Origin: PALSA-505 sp036267135 | GTDB taxonomy: Bacteria > Actinomycetota > Actinomycetes > Streptosporangiales > Streptosporangiaceae | DNA length: 64,000 nt | Assembly: GCA_036267135.1 (NCBI GenBank) | Contig: DATAWQ010000026.1 | Span: 1 to 64,000 of the forward strand | Direction: 5' to 3' | Shown: positions 30,631-38,911 of the stretch, in pieces | How positions within the stretch are numbered: position 1 is the stretch's first letter | Layout of the letters: each line of letters begins with the position of its first letter | Notes under the pieces: generated by a model | What the model was told of the DNA's origin: nothing | Databases searched by the model: none | The model's input: only the letters and a program-made list of their open reading frames with translations | Position numbers and translations under genes: made by a program

Positions 30631-31743
30631 GTGAGAACCGCTGAAGCCATCGTCGATCAGGGCACGATCAGGCAGAACACCGCCGGTCTGCGGGACCGGG
30701 TGAGCCCGGCCGCGGTGATGGGCGTGGTGAAGTCCGACGGGTACGGCCACGGCATGATCCCGGCCGCGCACGCGGCGCTGGCCGGCGGGGCGAGCTGGCT
30801 CGGGGTGATCAGCGTGGCCGAGGGGCTGGCGCTGCGCGGGGCCGGGATCACCGCGCCGGTGCTGTGCCTGATGGACGTTCCGGAGGCGGCGCACGGCGAG
30901 GCCATCGCGGCCGGTGTGGACCTGAGCGTGGCCAGCACGCACAGCCTGGCCAGGGTGGTGGCCGCGGCCACCACCGCGGGACGGCCGGCCCGGGTGCACC
31001 TCAAGGCGGACACCGGCATGTCACGCGGCGGCGCCACCGCCGCCGACTGGCCCGGGCTGGTGGACGCCGCGCTCGCCGTCGAGGCCGGGGGGCTGCTGGC
31101 TATCACCGGCCTGTGGTCCCACCTGGCCTGCGCCGACCTGCCCGGCCACCCGTCGGTGCCCCAGCAGATCACCGCGTTCGGCGACGCGGTCGAGCTGGCC
31201 GAGAAGGCGGGGGCTAGACCCGAGGTGCGGCACCTGGCCAACACCCCCGCCACGCTCACCCTGCCGCAGACCTGGTTCGACCTGGTCCGGCCGGGCGGCG
31301 GGCTGTACGGGCTGAGCACGCTGCCGGGCGGCGCCGCGCCGGAGTGGATGCGGCCCGCCATGACCGCCAGAGCCAGCCTGATCCAGGTCAAGAGGGTGCC
31401 CGCGGGGTCGGGCGTCTCCTACGGCCACCGGTACACCACGTCGAGCGAGACCACGCTCGGCCTGGTCCCGGCCGGTTACGCCGAGGGCGTGCCGCGGGCC
31501 GCGTCCGGCCGGGTGCAGGTGCAGGCGCGGGGGCGGCGGTGGACGATCGCGGGCACGGTATGCATGAACCAGTTCGTGATCGACCTCGGCGACGAGCCGG
31601 CCGAGGCCGGGGACGAAGTGGTGTTGTTCGGGCCGGGCGACGCGGGGGAGCCGACCGCGCAGGAGTGGGCCGAGGCGCTCGGGACCATTTCTTATGAGAT
31701 CGTTACCGGATTCGGTTGCCGCTGGCCGAAAAGCTACCGTTGA
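30631..31743 (+). CDS. alr: Alanine racemase
   Basis: 370 residues from GTG 30631, chosen because the protein then begins RTAEAIVDQGTIRQNT, the usual N-terminus of the TIM-barrel domain; GTG 30571 inside the repeat would give 390. It makes D-Ala for peptidoglycan with PLP bound to the Lys in VMGVVKSDGYGHG. LKADTGMSRGG and the second catalytic residue, Tyr, in GVSYGHRYTTSSETTLGLVP are visible, followed by a C-terminal domain with GTVCMNQFVIDLGDEPAEAG. It lies after nnr and before a hydrolase gene. Confidence 0.95.
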   Translation: MRTAEAIVDQGTIRQNTAGLRDRVSPAAVMGVVKSDGYGHGMIPAAHAALAGGASWLGVISVAEGLALRGAGITAPVLCLMDVPEAAHGEAIAAGVDLSVASTHSLARVVAAATTAGRPARVHLKADTGMSRGGATAADWPGLVDAALAVEAGGLLAITGLWSHLACADLPGHPSVPQQITAFGDAVELAEKAGARPEVRHLANTPATLTLPQTWFDLVRPGGGLYGLSTLPGGAAPEWMRPAMTARASLIQVKRVPAGSGVSYGHRYTTSSETTLGLVPAGYAEGVPRAASGRVQVQARGRRWTIAGTVCMNQFVIDLGDEPAEAGDEVVLFGPGDAGEPTAQEWAEALGTISYEIVTGFGCRWPKSYR

Positions 31744-31756
31744 GTAACTAGGGCGG

Positions 31757-31795
31757 CGGGGCACAGGACAGGAGCAGCGGGGCACAGGACAGGAG
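31757..31795. repeat. 21-bp tandem duplication in the alr-hydrolase gap
   Basis: CGGGGCACAGGACAGGAG occurs at 31757-31774 and again at 31778-31795, period 21. The second copy supplies the AGGAGGAG ribosome-binding site of the hydrolase ATG at 31804, and the first supplies a spare AGGAG. Confidence 0.85.
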
Positions 31796-31803
31796 GAGCC
31801 CAC

Positions 31804-33000
31804 ATGGCCAGGTGGCGGCGGATCACCCGGATCGCCGGGGTCACCGCCGGGGTCACGGTCGGTGCGGCCGCGGCGGGAGTCGGTGCGGTGCTGACCGCCG
31901 AGCGGCTCGCGGCCAACCGGCTGCGGCTGTCGCCCGACCCGGAGGCGGCCGAGCCGCTGGGTGAGCTGCGCGGCCGCGAGTACGTGGTGCTGGCCCCCGA
32001 CGGAGTGCCACTGCACGTCGAGGTCAACGGGGCGGACGAGGCCCCGCTCACGATCGTGTTCTGTCACGGGTACGCGCTGCACCAGGACTGCTGGCACTAC
32101 CAGCGCCGGGATCTGGCGTCGCGGGCCAGGCTGGTGTTCTGGGACCAGCGCGGCCACGGGCGCTCGGGCCTGGCCCCTTCGTCGGACGGCACAGGCGGGC
32201 CGGTCACCGTGGACCAGACCGGCGAGGACCTGGACGCGGTGCTGCGGGCGATGGCGCCTGGGCGGAGCCGGGTGGTGCTGGTCGGCCACTCCATGGGCGG
32301 CATGACGATCATGGCGCTGGCGGGTGGGCATCCGGAACTGTTCGGGACCAAGGTGGTCGGCGCGGTGCTGATCGCGACCGCGGCCGGCGGCCTGGGCCAG
32401 CCGGACGGGCTGATGCCGGGTCTGCCCGGGCCGCTGCGGACGTTCCTGCAGAAGGCCGCGCCCACCGTGTTGCGCGGCGTGGCGGCCGGGCGGCGGGCCG
32501 CGCTGGTGGAACGCGGCCGGCTGGCATCCAGGGAGCTGGAACTGCTGGCCACGCGCTTCCTGGCGTTCGGCGATCCGCAGGCGAGCCTGTCGCTGACCGA
32601 GTTCGTGGAGCGGATGATCCGCGAGGCGCCGGTGGGGGTGATCGCGGACTTCTACGGCGCGCTGCTCGGCTGTGACCAGAGCGACGTGCTGGCCGCCCTG
32701 GGGCAGGTGCCGGTGACCGTGATAACCGGCGACAAGGACCGGCTGATCCCGCCGCGGCTCGGGGTCGAACTGGCCACCGAGATTCCCGGGGCCAGGCTGG
32801 CCATGGTGGCGGGGGCGGGGCACGCGGTCATGCTGGAGCGCTCTGACGTCGTCAACGACGCGATCATCGGCGTGCTGGCCGAGGCGCGCGCGGGCAAGCG
32901 TCCCGGGCGGTTCCGCCGGTCCCGCGACCGCAAGCCCGATCAGAAGGATGATCAGAAGGACGAGGGCCAGGGTGAGGAAGGCGAGCGGGGCGTTGCCTGA
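31804..33000 (+). CDS. Alpha/beta-fold hydrolase with N-terminal membrane segment
   Basis: 398 residues. An N-terminal hydrophobic segment (residues ~8-30, AGVTAGVTVGAAAAGVGAVL) may anchor it or act as a signal. The alpha/beta hydrolase domain follows: oxyanion region FCHGYALHQDCWHYQ, DQRGHGRSGLAPS, nucleophile elbow VLVGHSMGGMTIM (Ser), Asp in ITGDKDRLIPP and His in GAGHAVMLERSD. The C-terminal tail is charged (KPDQKDDQKDEGQGEEG). Substrate unknown; genes of this type are common between alr and tsaE in actinobacteria. Confidence 0.92.
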   Translation: MARWRRITRIAGVTAGVTVGAAAAGVGAVLTAERLAANRLRLSPDPEAAEPLGELRGREYVVLAPDGVPLHVEVNGADEAPLTIVFCHGYALHQDCWHYQRRDLASRARLVFWDQRGHGRSGLAPSSDGTGGPVTVDQTGEDLDAVLRAMAPGRSRVVLVGHSMGGMTIMALAGGHPELFGTKVVGAVLIATAAGGLGQPDGLMPGLPGPLRTFLQKAAPTVLRGVAAGRRAALVERGRLASRELELLATRFLAFGDPQASLSLTEFVERMIREAPVGVIADFYGALLGCDQSDVLAALGQVPVTVITGDKDRLIPPRLGVELATEIPGARLAMVAGAGHAVMLERSDVVNDAIIGVLAEARAGKRPGRFRRSRDRKPDQKDDQKDEGQGEEGERGVA

Positions 33001-33550
33001 GCAGGCCGAGGCGATCGCGGTGGGGACCGCGGCGCAGATGCGGGCGCTCGGCGGCCGGCTGGCGGGGATGCTGCGGGCGGGCGACTTGGTGCTGCTCACG
33101 GGCCCGCTCGGCGCGGGTAAGACCACGCTGGTGCAGGGCCTGGGCGAGGCGCTGCGGGTGCGCGGCCGGGTCACGTCGCCGACGTTCGTGATCGCCCGGG
33201 TGCACCCGTCGCTGACCGGCGGCCCCGGCCTGGTGCACGTGGACGCCTACCGGCTCGGCGGGCTGGCCGAGATGGACGACCTCGACCTGGACCTCGACGG
33301 CTCGGTGACGGTGGTGGAGTGGGGCGAGGGGCTGGCCGAAGGCCTGTCCGCGGACCGCCTGGAGATCACGATCGCCTTCACCGGCGACCGCGCCGGCACC
33401 GGCCCGGGCCCGGGCGAGAGCGGGGGCGACGAGCCGCGCACCGTCCGGATCAGCCGGATCGGATCCCGCTGGACCGGTACGCAGGCACAGGAATCCGCGG
33501 AGCCGGGCGAAGCCGACGTAGCGGAGACGCAAGCCGCCAGGCGCGCGTAA
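32972..33550 (+). CDS. tsaE: tRNA threonylcarbamoyladenosine biosynthesis ATPase TsaE
   Basis: 192 residues from GTG 32972, overlapping the hydrolase 3' end; ATG 32948 and TTG 32993 are alternatives. TsaE is the ATPase that drives t6A synthesis with TsaB-TsaD. The Walker A motif is LLTGPLGAGKTTLVQG, followed by VTSPTFVIARVH, HVDAYRLGGLAEMDDL and VTVVEWGEGLAE. The C-terminal ~50 residues are not conserved. It belongs to the tsaE-tsaB-rimI-tsaD group, split here by one anchored protein. Confidence 0.95.
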   Translation: MRKASGALPEQAEAIAVGTAAQMRALGGRLAGMLRAGDLVLLTGPLGAGKTTLVQGLGEALRVRGRVTSPTFVIARVHPSLTGGPGLVHVDAYRLGGLAEMDDLDLDLDGSVTVVEWGEGLAEGLSADRLEITIAFTGDRAGTGPGPGESGGDEPRTVRISRIGSRWTGTQAQESAEPGEADVAETQAARRA

Positions 33551-33679
33551 AATCCGTGTGTCCGGACCTACCGCACGGCCCAAAGGGCCTATAGTTCCGG
33601 CTGTTCCCCGATATCCCGGTGGCTCCGGCCGCCGGGCACCCCGATCGCCCTAGCCGTGTCCCCCGTGGCGGGACACCGC

Positions 33680-33707
33680 GGATCCCCTCACCCGGATCCC
33701 TTCACCC
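33680..33707. repeat. 14-bp tandem duplication just upstream of the next start
   Basis: GGATCCCCTCACCC (33680-33693) is followed at once by GGATCCCTTCACCC (33694-33707), then GGAGG of the ribosome-binding site. It is one of several short duplications at gene starts or ends in this window. Confidence 0.85.
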
Positions 33708-33718
33708 GGAGGCGCGCC

Positions 33719-34654
33719 GTGGCTCAGCAGGGTTCAGGCCCCCCGAGGTCAGGCCCGCTGCCCTCCGAAGCCCGCGAGGAAGAGGACCTCCCCGCGTGGG
33801 TCATCCCGCAGTCGGCCCCCGCACCCCGCGCCCCCCGGGGCCACCGCAGCCCCCGCCGTGACCAGGCCGACGACCAGCCGGGCCGCCGGGAAGCGGGCCG
33901 CCGCCTCGGCCGAGGCGGCGGGGGCGGCGGCCGGGGGCGGGCCCAGGCCACCAGGGCCAGGCGAGCCAAGCGCCGCCTAGTCGTGCTGGGCAGCCTGGTG
34001 GCCGCCGCGGCCCTCGTCGCCGTCTTGGTGATCGTCGTGCTCCCCGGCGGCAAGCCGGCCTCCACCGGGCTCAGCGGTTTCGTCACCAGCTATCAGGCTG
34101 GCGAGCTGCGGTCCGTGCCCAGCACCTGCGAAACGGTGTCGGCCAGCACCGTCAGCCAGTACCTGCCCGGCTCGGCGACCAAGGTCAGCCTGCCCGGCCT
34201 CACCGGCAAGTCGAGCAATCAATGTGACTGGACGCTGGACCACAAGCCCATGTACCGGCTGCTCGAGGTCACCGCGACCGCCTACGCCCCGAGCGGCCTG
34301 GCCTCGGGTGACGGCAGCGCCACCGCCGCCGCGACCGACGCCTACACCCTGGCCCTGCACGGCTACCTGAACCCGGCGAAGGGCTCGGGCGTGCCCAAGG
34401 CGCAGATCAACACCGTCAGCGGGCTCGGCAAGCAGGCGTTCAGCGCGTTCCAGGTGCTCAAGGTCGGCGCGCACACCCCGGCCGAGGTCACCACCGACCG
34501 GATCTCCGTCCTGGCCAGGTACCGCAACGTGCTGATCACGGTGGAGTTCAGCGGCATCGAGTACGCCAGCCAGGGCGGCTACGGCCCGGTCAACCCGAGC
34601 CAACTGCAGGCGGGCGCCGTCGCGGCTGCCCGCAACGTGCTCGCCAAACTCTGA
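33719..34654 (+). CDS. Membrane-anchored extracellular protein of unknown function
   Basis: 311 residues from GTG 33719 (GGAGG six bases upstream; GTG 33656 would add 21 residues). The N-terminal ~95 residues are Pro/Arg/Gly-rich and basic. One membrane helix follows (about residues 99-121, LVVLGSLVAAAALVAVLVIV). The outer domain has two Cys (STCETVSASTVSQYLP and SNQCDWTLDHKPMYRLLEV) that may form a disulfide, reminiscent of DUF3558-like lipoproteins. Its build (disordered inside, one TM, small outer domain) resembles the two proteins at 21-25 kb, though the outer sequence is not clearly related. It lies between tsaE and tsaB; function unknown. Confidence 0.8.
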   Translation: MAQQGSGPPRSGPLPSEAREEEDLPAWVIPQSAPAPRAPRGHRSPRRDQADDQPGRREAGRRLGRGGGGGGRGRAQATRARRAKRRLVVLGSLVAAAALVAVLVIVVLPGGKPASTGLSGFVTSYQAGELRSVPSTCETVSASTVSQYLPGSATKVSLPGLTGKSSNQCDWTLDHKPMYRLLEVTATAYAPSGLASGDGSATAAATDAYTLALHGYLNPAKGSGVPKAQINTVSGLGKQAFSAFQVLKVGAHTPAEVTTDRISVLARYRNVLITVEFSGIEYASQGGYGPVNPSQLQAGAVAAARNVLAKL

Positions 34655-34741
34655 GCCTTTCCCTGGCCCTTCCCCGGACGCGGACCCGGCGCGAACCCGG
34701 TGCGGACACGGCAGCCGGCCCGGTCATCTACGCTGGCCACC

Positions 34742-35395
34742 GTGCTTCTGCTGGCCTTCGATACCGCGACCCCGGCCACCACGGCGGCCGTCCACGACGG
34801 CGACCACGTGCTCGCCGAGGTCACCGCCGTGGACGCCCGCCGCCACGGCGAGGCGCTCATGCCGTCCATCACCAGCGTGCTGGATCAGGCGGGCGTGACC
34901 ATGGACGACGTCACCGCGGTGGTGGTGGGGACCGGCCCGGGCCCCTACACCGGCCTGCGCGTCGGCCTGGTCACCGCCCGCGCGCTCGGCGCGGCCCTCG
35001 GCGTGCCCGCCTACGGCGTTTGCACGCTCGACGCGATCGCCCGCGCGGCGGCCGGAGCGGCGGGCGGCCGCGAGTACCTGGTGGCCACCGACGCCCGCCG
35101 CAAAGAGGTCTACTGGGCCCGCTACTCGCCGGCCGGCCAGCGCCTGACTGACCCTGAGGTCGGCCCCCCGGCCAGCCTGGATCCGGCCCTGCCCGCGGCG
35201 GGCGAGGGCCCGTGGCTGTATCCCGCCGCGTTTGGCGAGCGTCTCGATGTGCGTTACCCGGCGGCAGGATGGCTGGCCGATTTGGGTAATGAACGGCTGC
35301 GCACCGGACTCACCATGCCCCCACCCGAGCCGCTCTACCTGAGGAAACCGGACGCCCGCGTGCCCGGCCCACCCAAGCGGGTGTCACCGGCATGA
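34742..35395 (+). CDS. tsaB: tRNA threonylcarbamoyladenosine biosynthesis protein TsaB
   Basis: 217 residues from GTG 34742. TsaB is the non-catalytic partner of TsaD. Visible features: LLAFDTATPATTAAVHDGDH, RRHGEALMPSITSVLDQAG, VVVGTGPGPYTGLRVGLVTA and LVATDARRKEVYWARY. The stop overlaps the rimI ATG (ATGA), so rimI is translationally coupled. Confidence 0.95.
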   Translation: MLLLAFDTATPATTAAVHDGDHVLAEVTAVDARRHGEALMPSITSVLDQAGVTMDDVTAVVVGTGPGPYTGLRVGLVTARALGAALGVPAYGVCTLDAIARAAAGAAGGREYLVATDARRKEVYWARYSPAGQRLTDPEVGPPASLDPALPAAGEGPWLYPAAFGERLDVRYPAAGWLADLGNERLRTGLTMPPPEPLYLRKPDARVPGPPKRVSPA

Positions 35396-35994
35396 CCGCT
35401 GCGCTGTGCCCGGTTCAGTTGCGCCCGATGACCGCCGCCGACCTGCCCGCGGTGACCGCGCTCGAACAGGAGCTCTTTCCTGAGGACGCCTGGACGCCGC
35501 GGATGTTCGCCAGCGAGTTGGCCGGCGTGCCGGACAGTCGGCACTACCTGGTCGCCGAGGCGGCCGGGCGGATCGTCGGTTACGCCGGCCTGCTCGCGCC
35601 GCTGCCTCCGCCGCCCGGTCCGTCGCGGGGCGCCGGCCGCCACGAGCCCGGCATCCTGGCGGACGTGGCGACGATGGCGGTCGCGGCGGACCACTGGGGG
35701 CGGGGCATCGGGTCCGCGCTGCTGACCGCGCTGCTCACCGAGGCGGCCGACCGGGGCTGCGCCGAGGTGTTCCTCGAGGTCAGGGCCGACAATCCGCGGG
35801 CCCAGCGGCTGTACCGCAGGCACGGTTTCACCGCGGTCGGGCTGCGCCGCGGCTACTACCAGCCCAGCGGCATGGACGCGATCGTGATGCACCGCCCGAC
35901 CGATCAGGCCCCGGTCGATCAGGCAGTGTCGCCCGCGCCGCCATCCACCGTGCCGCCGTCCACCGCGCCAGCCTCCGGGGGGTCACGTTCATGA
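35392..35994 (+). CDS. rimI: Ribosomal-protein-alanine N-acetyltransferase (GNAT), RimI family
   Basis: 200 residues. The first ~160 form a GNAT domain: QLRPMTAADLPAVTALEQEL, FPEDAWTPRMFASELAG, the acetyl-CoA loop VAADHWGRGIGSALLTALLT and EVRADNPRAQRLYRRHGFTA. RimI acetylates the N-terminus of S18 in E. coli; the exact target here is inferred. The Pro/Thr/Ser-rich tail reaches the tsaD start, with ATGA overlap. Confidence 0.93.
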   Translation: MTAALCPVQLRPMTAADLPAVTALEQELFPEDAWTPRMFASELAGVPDSRHYLVAEAAGRIVGYAGLLAPLPPPPGPSRGAGRHEPGILADVATMAVAADHWGRGIGSALLTALLTEAADRGCAEVFLEVRADNPRAQRLYRRHGFTAVGLRRGYYQPSGMDAIVMHRPTDQAPVDQAVSPAPPSTVPPSTAPASGGSRS

Positions 35995-37022
35995 TCGCTC
36001 CCTTGGTGCTCGGCATCGAGACCTCCTGCGACGAGACCGGGGTCGGCCTCGTCCGCGGCCGCGAGCTGCTCGCCGACGCGGTCGCCTCCAGCGTGGACGA
36101 GCACGCCAGGTTCGGCGGCGTGGTGCCCGAGGTGGCCAGCAGGGCCCACCTGGAGGCGATGGTGCCCGCGGTGGACCGGGCGCTGGCGATGGCCGGCGAG
36201 AAGCTGTCGTCGGTGGACGCGATCGCGGTGACCGCCGGGCCCGGCCTGGCCGGCGCCCTGCTGGTCGGCGTGGCCGCGGCCAAGGCCTACGCGACCGCGC
36301 TGGGCAAGCCGCTCTACGGCGTCAACCACCTGGCCGCGCACATCGCGGTGGACCAGCTCGAACACGGGCCGCTGCCCACCCCCGCGGTGGCCCTGCTGGT
36401 GTCCGGCGGGCACTCCTCGCTGCTGCTGGTGCCGGATGTGACCGCCGAGGTGGTGCCGCTCGGCGCCACCATCGACGACGCGGCCGGTGAGGCCTACGAC
36501 AAGGTGGCCCGGGTGCTCGGGCTGCCGTTCCCCGGCGGCCCGCCGATCGACGCGCGGGCCAGGGCGGGCGACGCAGCGGCCATCGCCTTCCCTCGCGGCA
36601 AGTACCACGACGGCACGCTGGACTTCTCCTTCGCCGGGCTGAAGACCGCGGTGGCCCGCTGGATCGAGGCCAGGCAGGCGGCAGGCGAACCGGTGCCGGT
36701 GGACGACGTGGCCGCGTCCTTCCAGGAGTCGGTCGCGGACGTGCTCACCGCCAAGGCCGTGACCGCCTGCCGCCGCAACGGCGTGCACGATCTGATCATC
36801 GGCGGTGGGGTGGCGGCCAACTCACGGCTGCGCGCGCTGGCCGCCGAGCGCTGCGAAGCGGCCGGGATCCGGCTGCGGGTGCCGCGGCCGGGGCTGTGCA
36901 CCGACAACGGGGCTATGGTGGCGGCGCTCGGGGCGGAATTGGTGGCCCGTGATGTGCCCCCGTCCCCGCTGGACATCCCCGCCGATTCGTCGCTGCCGGT
37001 CACCGACGTCGTGGTCAGATGA
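35991..37022 (+). CDS. tsaD: tRNA N6-adenosine threonylcarbamoyltransferase TsaD
   Basis: 343 residues. TsaD transfers threonylcarbamoyl to A37. N-terminal VLGIETSCDETGVGLVRGRE, metal-binding His-x3-His in GVNHLAAHIAVDQLEHG, VALLVSGGHSSLLL, GATIDDAAGEAYDKVARVLG with FPGGPPID and the C-terminal GGGVAANSRLRALAAERCEA plus CTDNGAMVAA are all present. It is coupled to rimI. The next gene overlaps its stop or starts 80 bases later. Confidence 0.97.
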   Translation: MIAPLVLGIETSCDETGVGLVRGRELLADAVASSVDEHARFGGVVPEVASRAHLEAMVPAVDRALAMAGEKLSSVDAIAVTAGPGLAGALLVGVAAAKAYATALGKPLYGVNHLAAHIAVDQLEHGPLPTPAVALLVSGGHSSLLLVPDVTAEVVPLGATIDDAAGEAYDKVARVLGLPFPGGPPIDARARAGDAAAIAFPRGKYHDGTLDFSFAGLKTAVARWIEARQAAGEPVPVDDVAASFQESVADVLTAKAVTACRRNGVHDLIIGGGVAANSRLRALAAERCEAAGIRLRVPRPGLCTDNGAMVAALGAELVARDVPPSPLDIPADSSLPVTDVVVR

Positions 37023-37102
37023 CCGCCCGGGATCTGGCACACTGCGGGGCAGAGCAGTTACGGGGCGGGCCGATGCCGAACGGCCGGAGAGGTGACACGG
37101 AC

Positions 37103-37417
37103 ATGAGCACGACCGGGCAGCCGCCCGAGCCCACCGGGCCCGAAGCGTTCGACGACGAGTTCGGCGACCTGTCGGACAGCCGCGTCGAGGTGGAAATCCA
37201 GGAGGGCTCCAAAGAGGGCAGCGACTACGTGATCACGATGCGGGACGGCAGCAAGCCGGACGGGCCGGTGCTGGTGTTCACTCCCGCCGAGTGGGACGCG
37301 TTCGTGGCCGGGGTCAGGGACGGCGAGTTCGACCTGGACGAGACCGGCGCCCTGGTGGAACTGCCGGTTCAGCAGGACCGCCCCGACAGCCCGCAGGACC
37401 AGGCCGCAGGCGGCTAG
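37103..37417 (+). CDS. DUF397 domain protein
   Basis: 104 residues from ATG 37103 (GGAGAGG about ten bases upstream); an ATG at 37019 overlapping the tsaD stop is possible. Residues ~40-85 match DUF397: SDYVITMRDGSKPDGPVLVF, TPAEWDAFVAGVRDGEFDL. DUF397 proteins in actinobacteria are often small partners of XRE-type regulators, but none is adjacent. The rest is acidic. Function unknown. Confidence 0.8.
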   Translation: MSTTGQPPEPTGPEAFDDEFGDLSDSRVEVEIQEGSKEGSDYVITMRDGSKPDGPVLVFTPAEWDAFVAGVRDGEFDLDETGALVELPVQQDRPDSPQDQAAGG

Positions 37418-37873
37418 CCAGCCGGTTCCGCGCCCCCTGGCGGTCTCGGGCCGGGCGCGACGATCTTGACGTGAACTCGTTTCGCGGTGACTGCGGATAA
37501 CCAGTGACACAGTCCCCCGAAATGGGCGTCACATGAATCGAGATCGTAAGTGAGACAGGTGGCCGAGGAGACCGTGTCGCCGCTCCCGGGGAAACCAGAC
37601 GCGAACGTACGAAGGGGCCACGACGACGCTCGTCTTCAGCCCGAAGAACTACGCCTACCTCGGTGATGTAGCGACCTTGGCGAAGTCCCGCGCCGAATAC
37701 GCCACCGAGGTGGTCAAGACCGGCGTGGTCAACCGGGTGGGCCAGCTGCCCTGATCCCAGGGTGATACCACCACTTCTAACCGAACGCGGTCGTCGGACG
37801 CTGACCCCGGCTCAATGGCAGGGCGGCAACACTTCGCCCGCCGTCTAACCAGTCCGGGCCTACCGTCGCAGGC
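37418..37873. other. Intergenic region with a start-less coding remnant and a 20-codon ORF
   Basis: 456 bases between the DUF397 gene and the P450 gene. The first 130 bases show nothing. 37554-37754 is an open frame without a start codon but with coding-like third positions. 37815-37877 is a 20-codon ATG frame whose stop overlaps the P450 start. Both are listed separately. Confidence 0.5.
37599..37754 (+). pseudogene. Possible gene remnant or small protein lacking a normal start
   Basis: From about 37626 to the TGA at 37752-37754 the frame reads TTLVFSPKNYAYLGDVATLA and then KSRAEYATEVVKTGVVNRVG before QLP-stop. Nearly every third position is G or C, as in the real genes here, so it looks translated or recently translated. 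No ATG, GTG or TTG lies between the in-frame stop at 37551 and residue ~18 of this stretch. It may be the 3' end of a lost gene, joined by deletion or frameshift. I do not recognise the family. Confidence 0.35.
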
Positions 37874-37877
37874 ATGA
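37815..37877 (+). CDS. Possible 20-residue leader ORF coupled to the P450
   Basis: ATG 37815 reads MAGRQHFARRLTSPGLPSQA and stops at TGA 37875-37877, overlapping the P450 ATG (37874) as ATGA. The coupling geometry is the same as for the real overlaps in this window. Against it: no Shine-Dalgarno site upstream and mixed third-position usage. It may be fortuitous. Confidence 0.25.
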   Translation: MAGRQHFARRLTSPGLPSQA

Positions 37878-38911
37878 CCGCCGACGTGACCTCACCGCCC
37901 GCGCTCACCGGATCAGGGACGGCCGGTGAATGGATCGCCCGCCGCTACGCCGACGTCCAGGCGATCCTGGCCGACGACCGGTTCGAGGTGCCCGCGGCCG
38001 GACCGCCCGGCCCGGTCGGCACGATCACCTGGCTGCGCGCCTCGGTGTCACGGTTCGCCAACGGACCCGAGCACCAGCGCCGCCGGGCCCGCGCCGTCGC
38101 CGAACTGACCCCGCTGCGCCCGGCCGAACTGTCCCGCGCCGCCTGCGAACAAGCTGCTGCCGCACTGCGGCAGACCGCCAGGCCCGGTGAGCGGGTCGAC
38201 GTGATGGCGCTGCTGGCCCGGCGGACGCCGATGGCAGTGCTGGCTGGCGCCCTGGGTGCGGCCAGGGCACCGGACGCGGCCGACGCGGCGATCAGGGTCG
38301 CCGCCGGTTACTTCCCCGGGGCAGACCCAGCCACCGAGCGGCTGGCCGACCAGGCCACAGCGCAGCTCATAGTCCTGCTCGGTCTCGGCGACGCCGACCA
38401 CGCCGCGTCTGCCCAGCCTTCCGCTGCCCTCGGTGTGATCGTGGCCAGGATCGCGCTCATGGTCCAGGCCTGCGACGCGACCGCGGGCCTGATCGGGACT
38501 GCGCTGCACTTCCTCCAGGACGCCACGGATCCGGCCTCGGGCTGGCCCACCGCCGCGGTGCTGGACGAGGTGCTGCGGCACCGCCCGGTGCTGCGGGCCA
38601 GCCGCCGGGTCGCCCGCGCGCCGGTCGGCCTCGGCGGCCACCAGGTCGAACCCGGCGACGTGGTGGTGTGCGACGTCGAGACGGCCAACGTAGACGCGGC
38701 GGGGGCTGGCCCGGGCCAGCCCCCGCCACCCAGCCTCACGTTCGGCTACGGAGTCCGGCCCTGCCCCGGCCAGCCGCAGGCCCTGGCCCTAGCCGCCGGC
38801 GTCATCGAGGCGGTCCGCGACACCTGCACCTTCCACCCCGGCCAGCCCATCGACTACGCCCCCAACACCCCGTTGCGCATCCCGCAACGGCTGGAGGTAA
38901 CCCTGCGATGA
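37874..38911 (+). CDS. Short cytochrome P450
   Basis: 345 residues, about 50 fewer than usual bacterial P450s. The heme loop is FGYGVRPCPGQPQALALAAG (thiolate Cys in RPCPG; the consensus His before it is Arg), and the ExxR pair is EVLR in VLDEVLRHRPVLRASRRVA. The I-helix region is unusual: IALMVQACDATAGLIGTALH with no clear acid/alcohol pair (A/G-x2-E/D-T reads ACDAT). The N-terminal beta region and the stretch before the heme loop are shortened; the latter contains a 30-bp DNA palindrome. Substrate unknown; electron-transfer partners are not nearby. It is followed in coupling by a 34-residue ORF and a PEP-mutase-family gene. Confidence 0.88.
   Translation: MTADVTSPPALTGSGTAGEWIARRYADVQAILADDRFEVPAAGPPGPVGTITWLRASVSRFANGPEHQRRRARAVAELTPLRPAELSRAACEQAAAALRQTARPGERVDVMALLARRTPMAVLAGALGAARAPDAADAAIRVAAGYFPGADPATERLADQATAQLIVLLGLGDADHAASAQPSAALGVIVARIALMVQACDATAGLIGTALHFLQDATDPASGWPTAAVLDEVLRHRPVLRASRRVARAPVGLGGHQVEPGDVVVCDVETANVDAAGAGPGQPPPPSLTFGYGVRPCPGQPQALALAAGVIEAVRDTCTFHPGQPIDYAPNTPLRIPQRLEVTLR
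38698..38727. repeat. 30-bp perfect palindrome inside the P450 gene
   Basis: GGCGGGGGCTGGCCC followed by its exact reverse complement GGGCCAGCCCCCGCC, no spacer. It encodes AGAGPGQPPPP between NVDA and LTFGYG, just before the heme loop, where other P450s have the meander segment. It could extrude as a cruciform or fold as a strong mRNA hairpin. Confidence 0.95.

Noticed and set aside
32948..32971. ATG 32948 as the tsaE start
   Set aside because: It adds only Arg-rich residues inside the hydrolase gene and lacks a ribosome-binding site; GTG 32972 is better placed, though not proven.
31021..33174. 717-codon minus-strand frame opposite alr and the hydrolase
   Set aside because: It runs across two conserved genes and their gap and reads as low-complexity Arg/Pro/Ala sequence.
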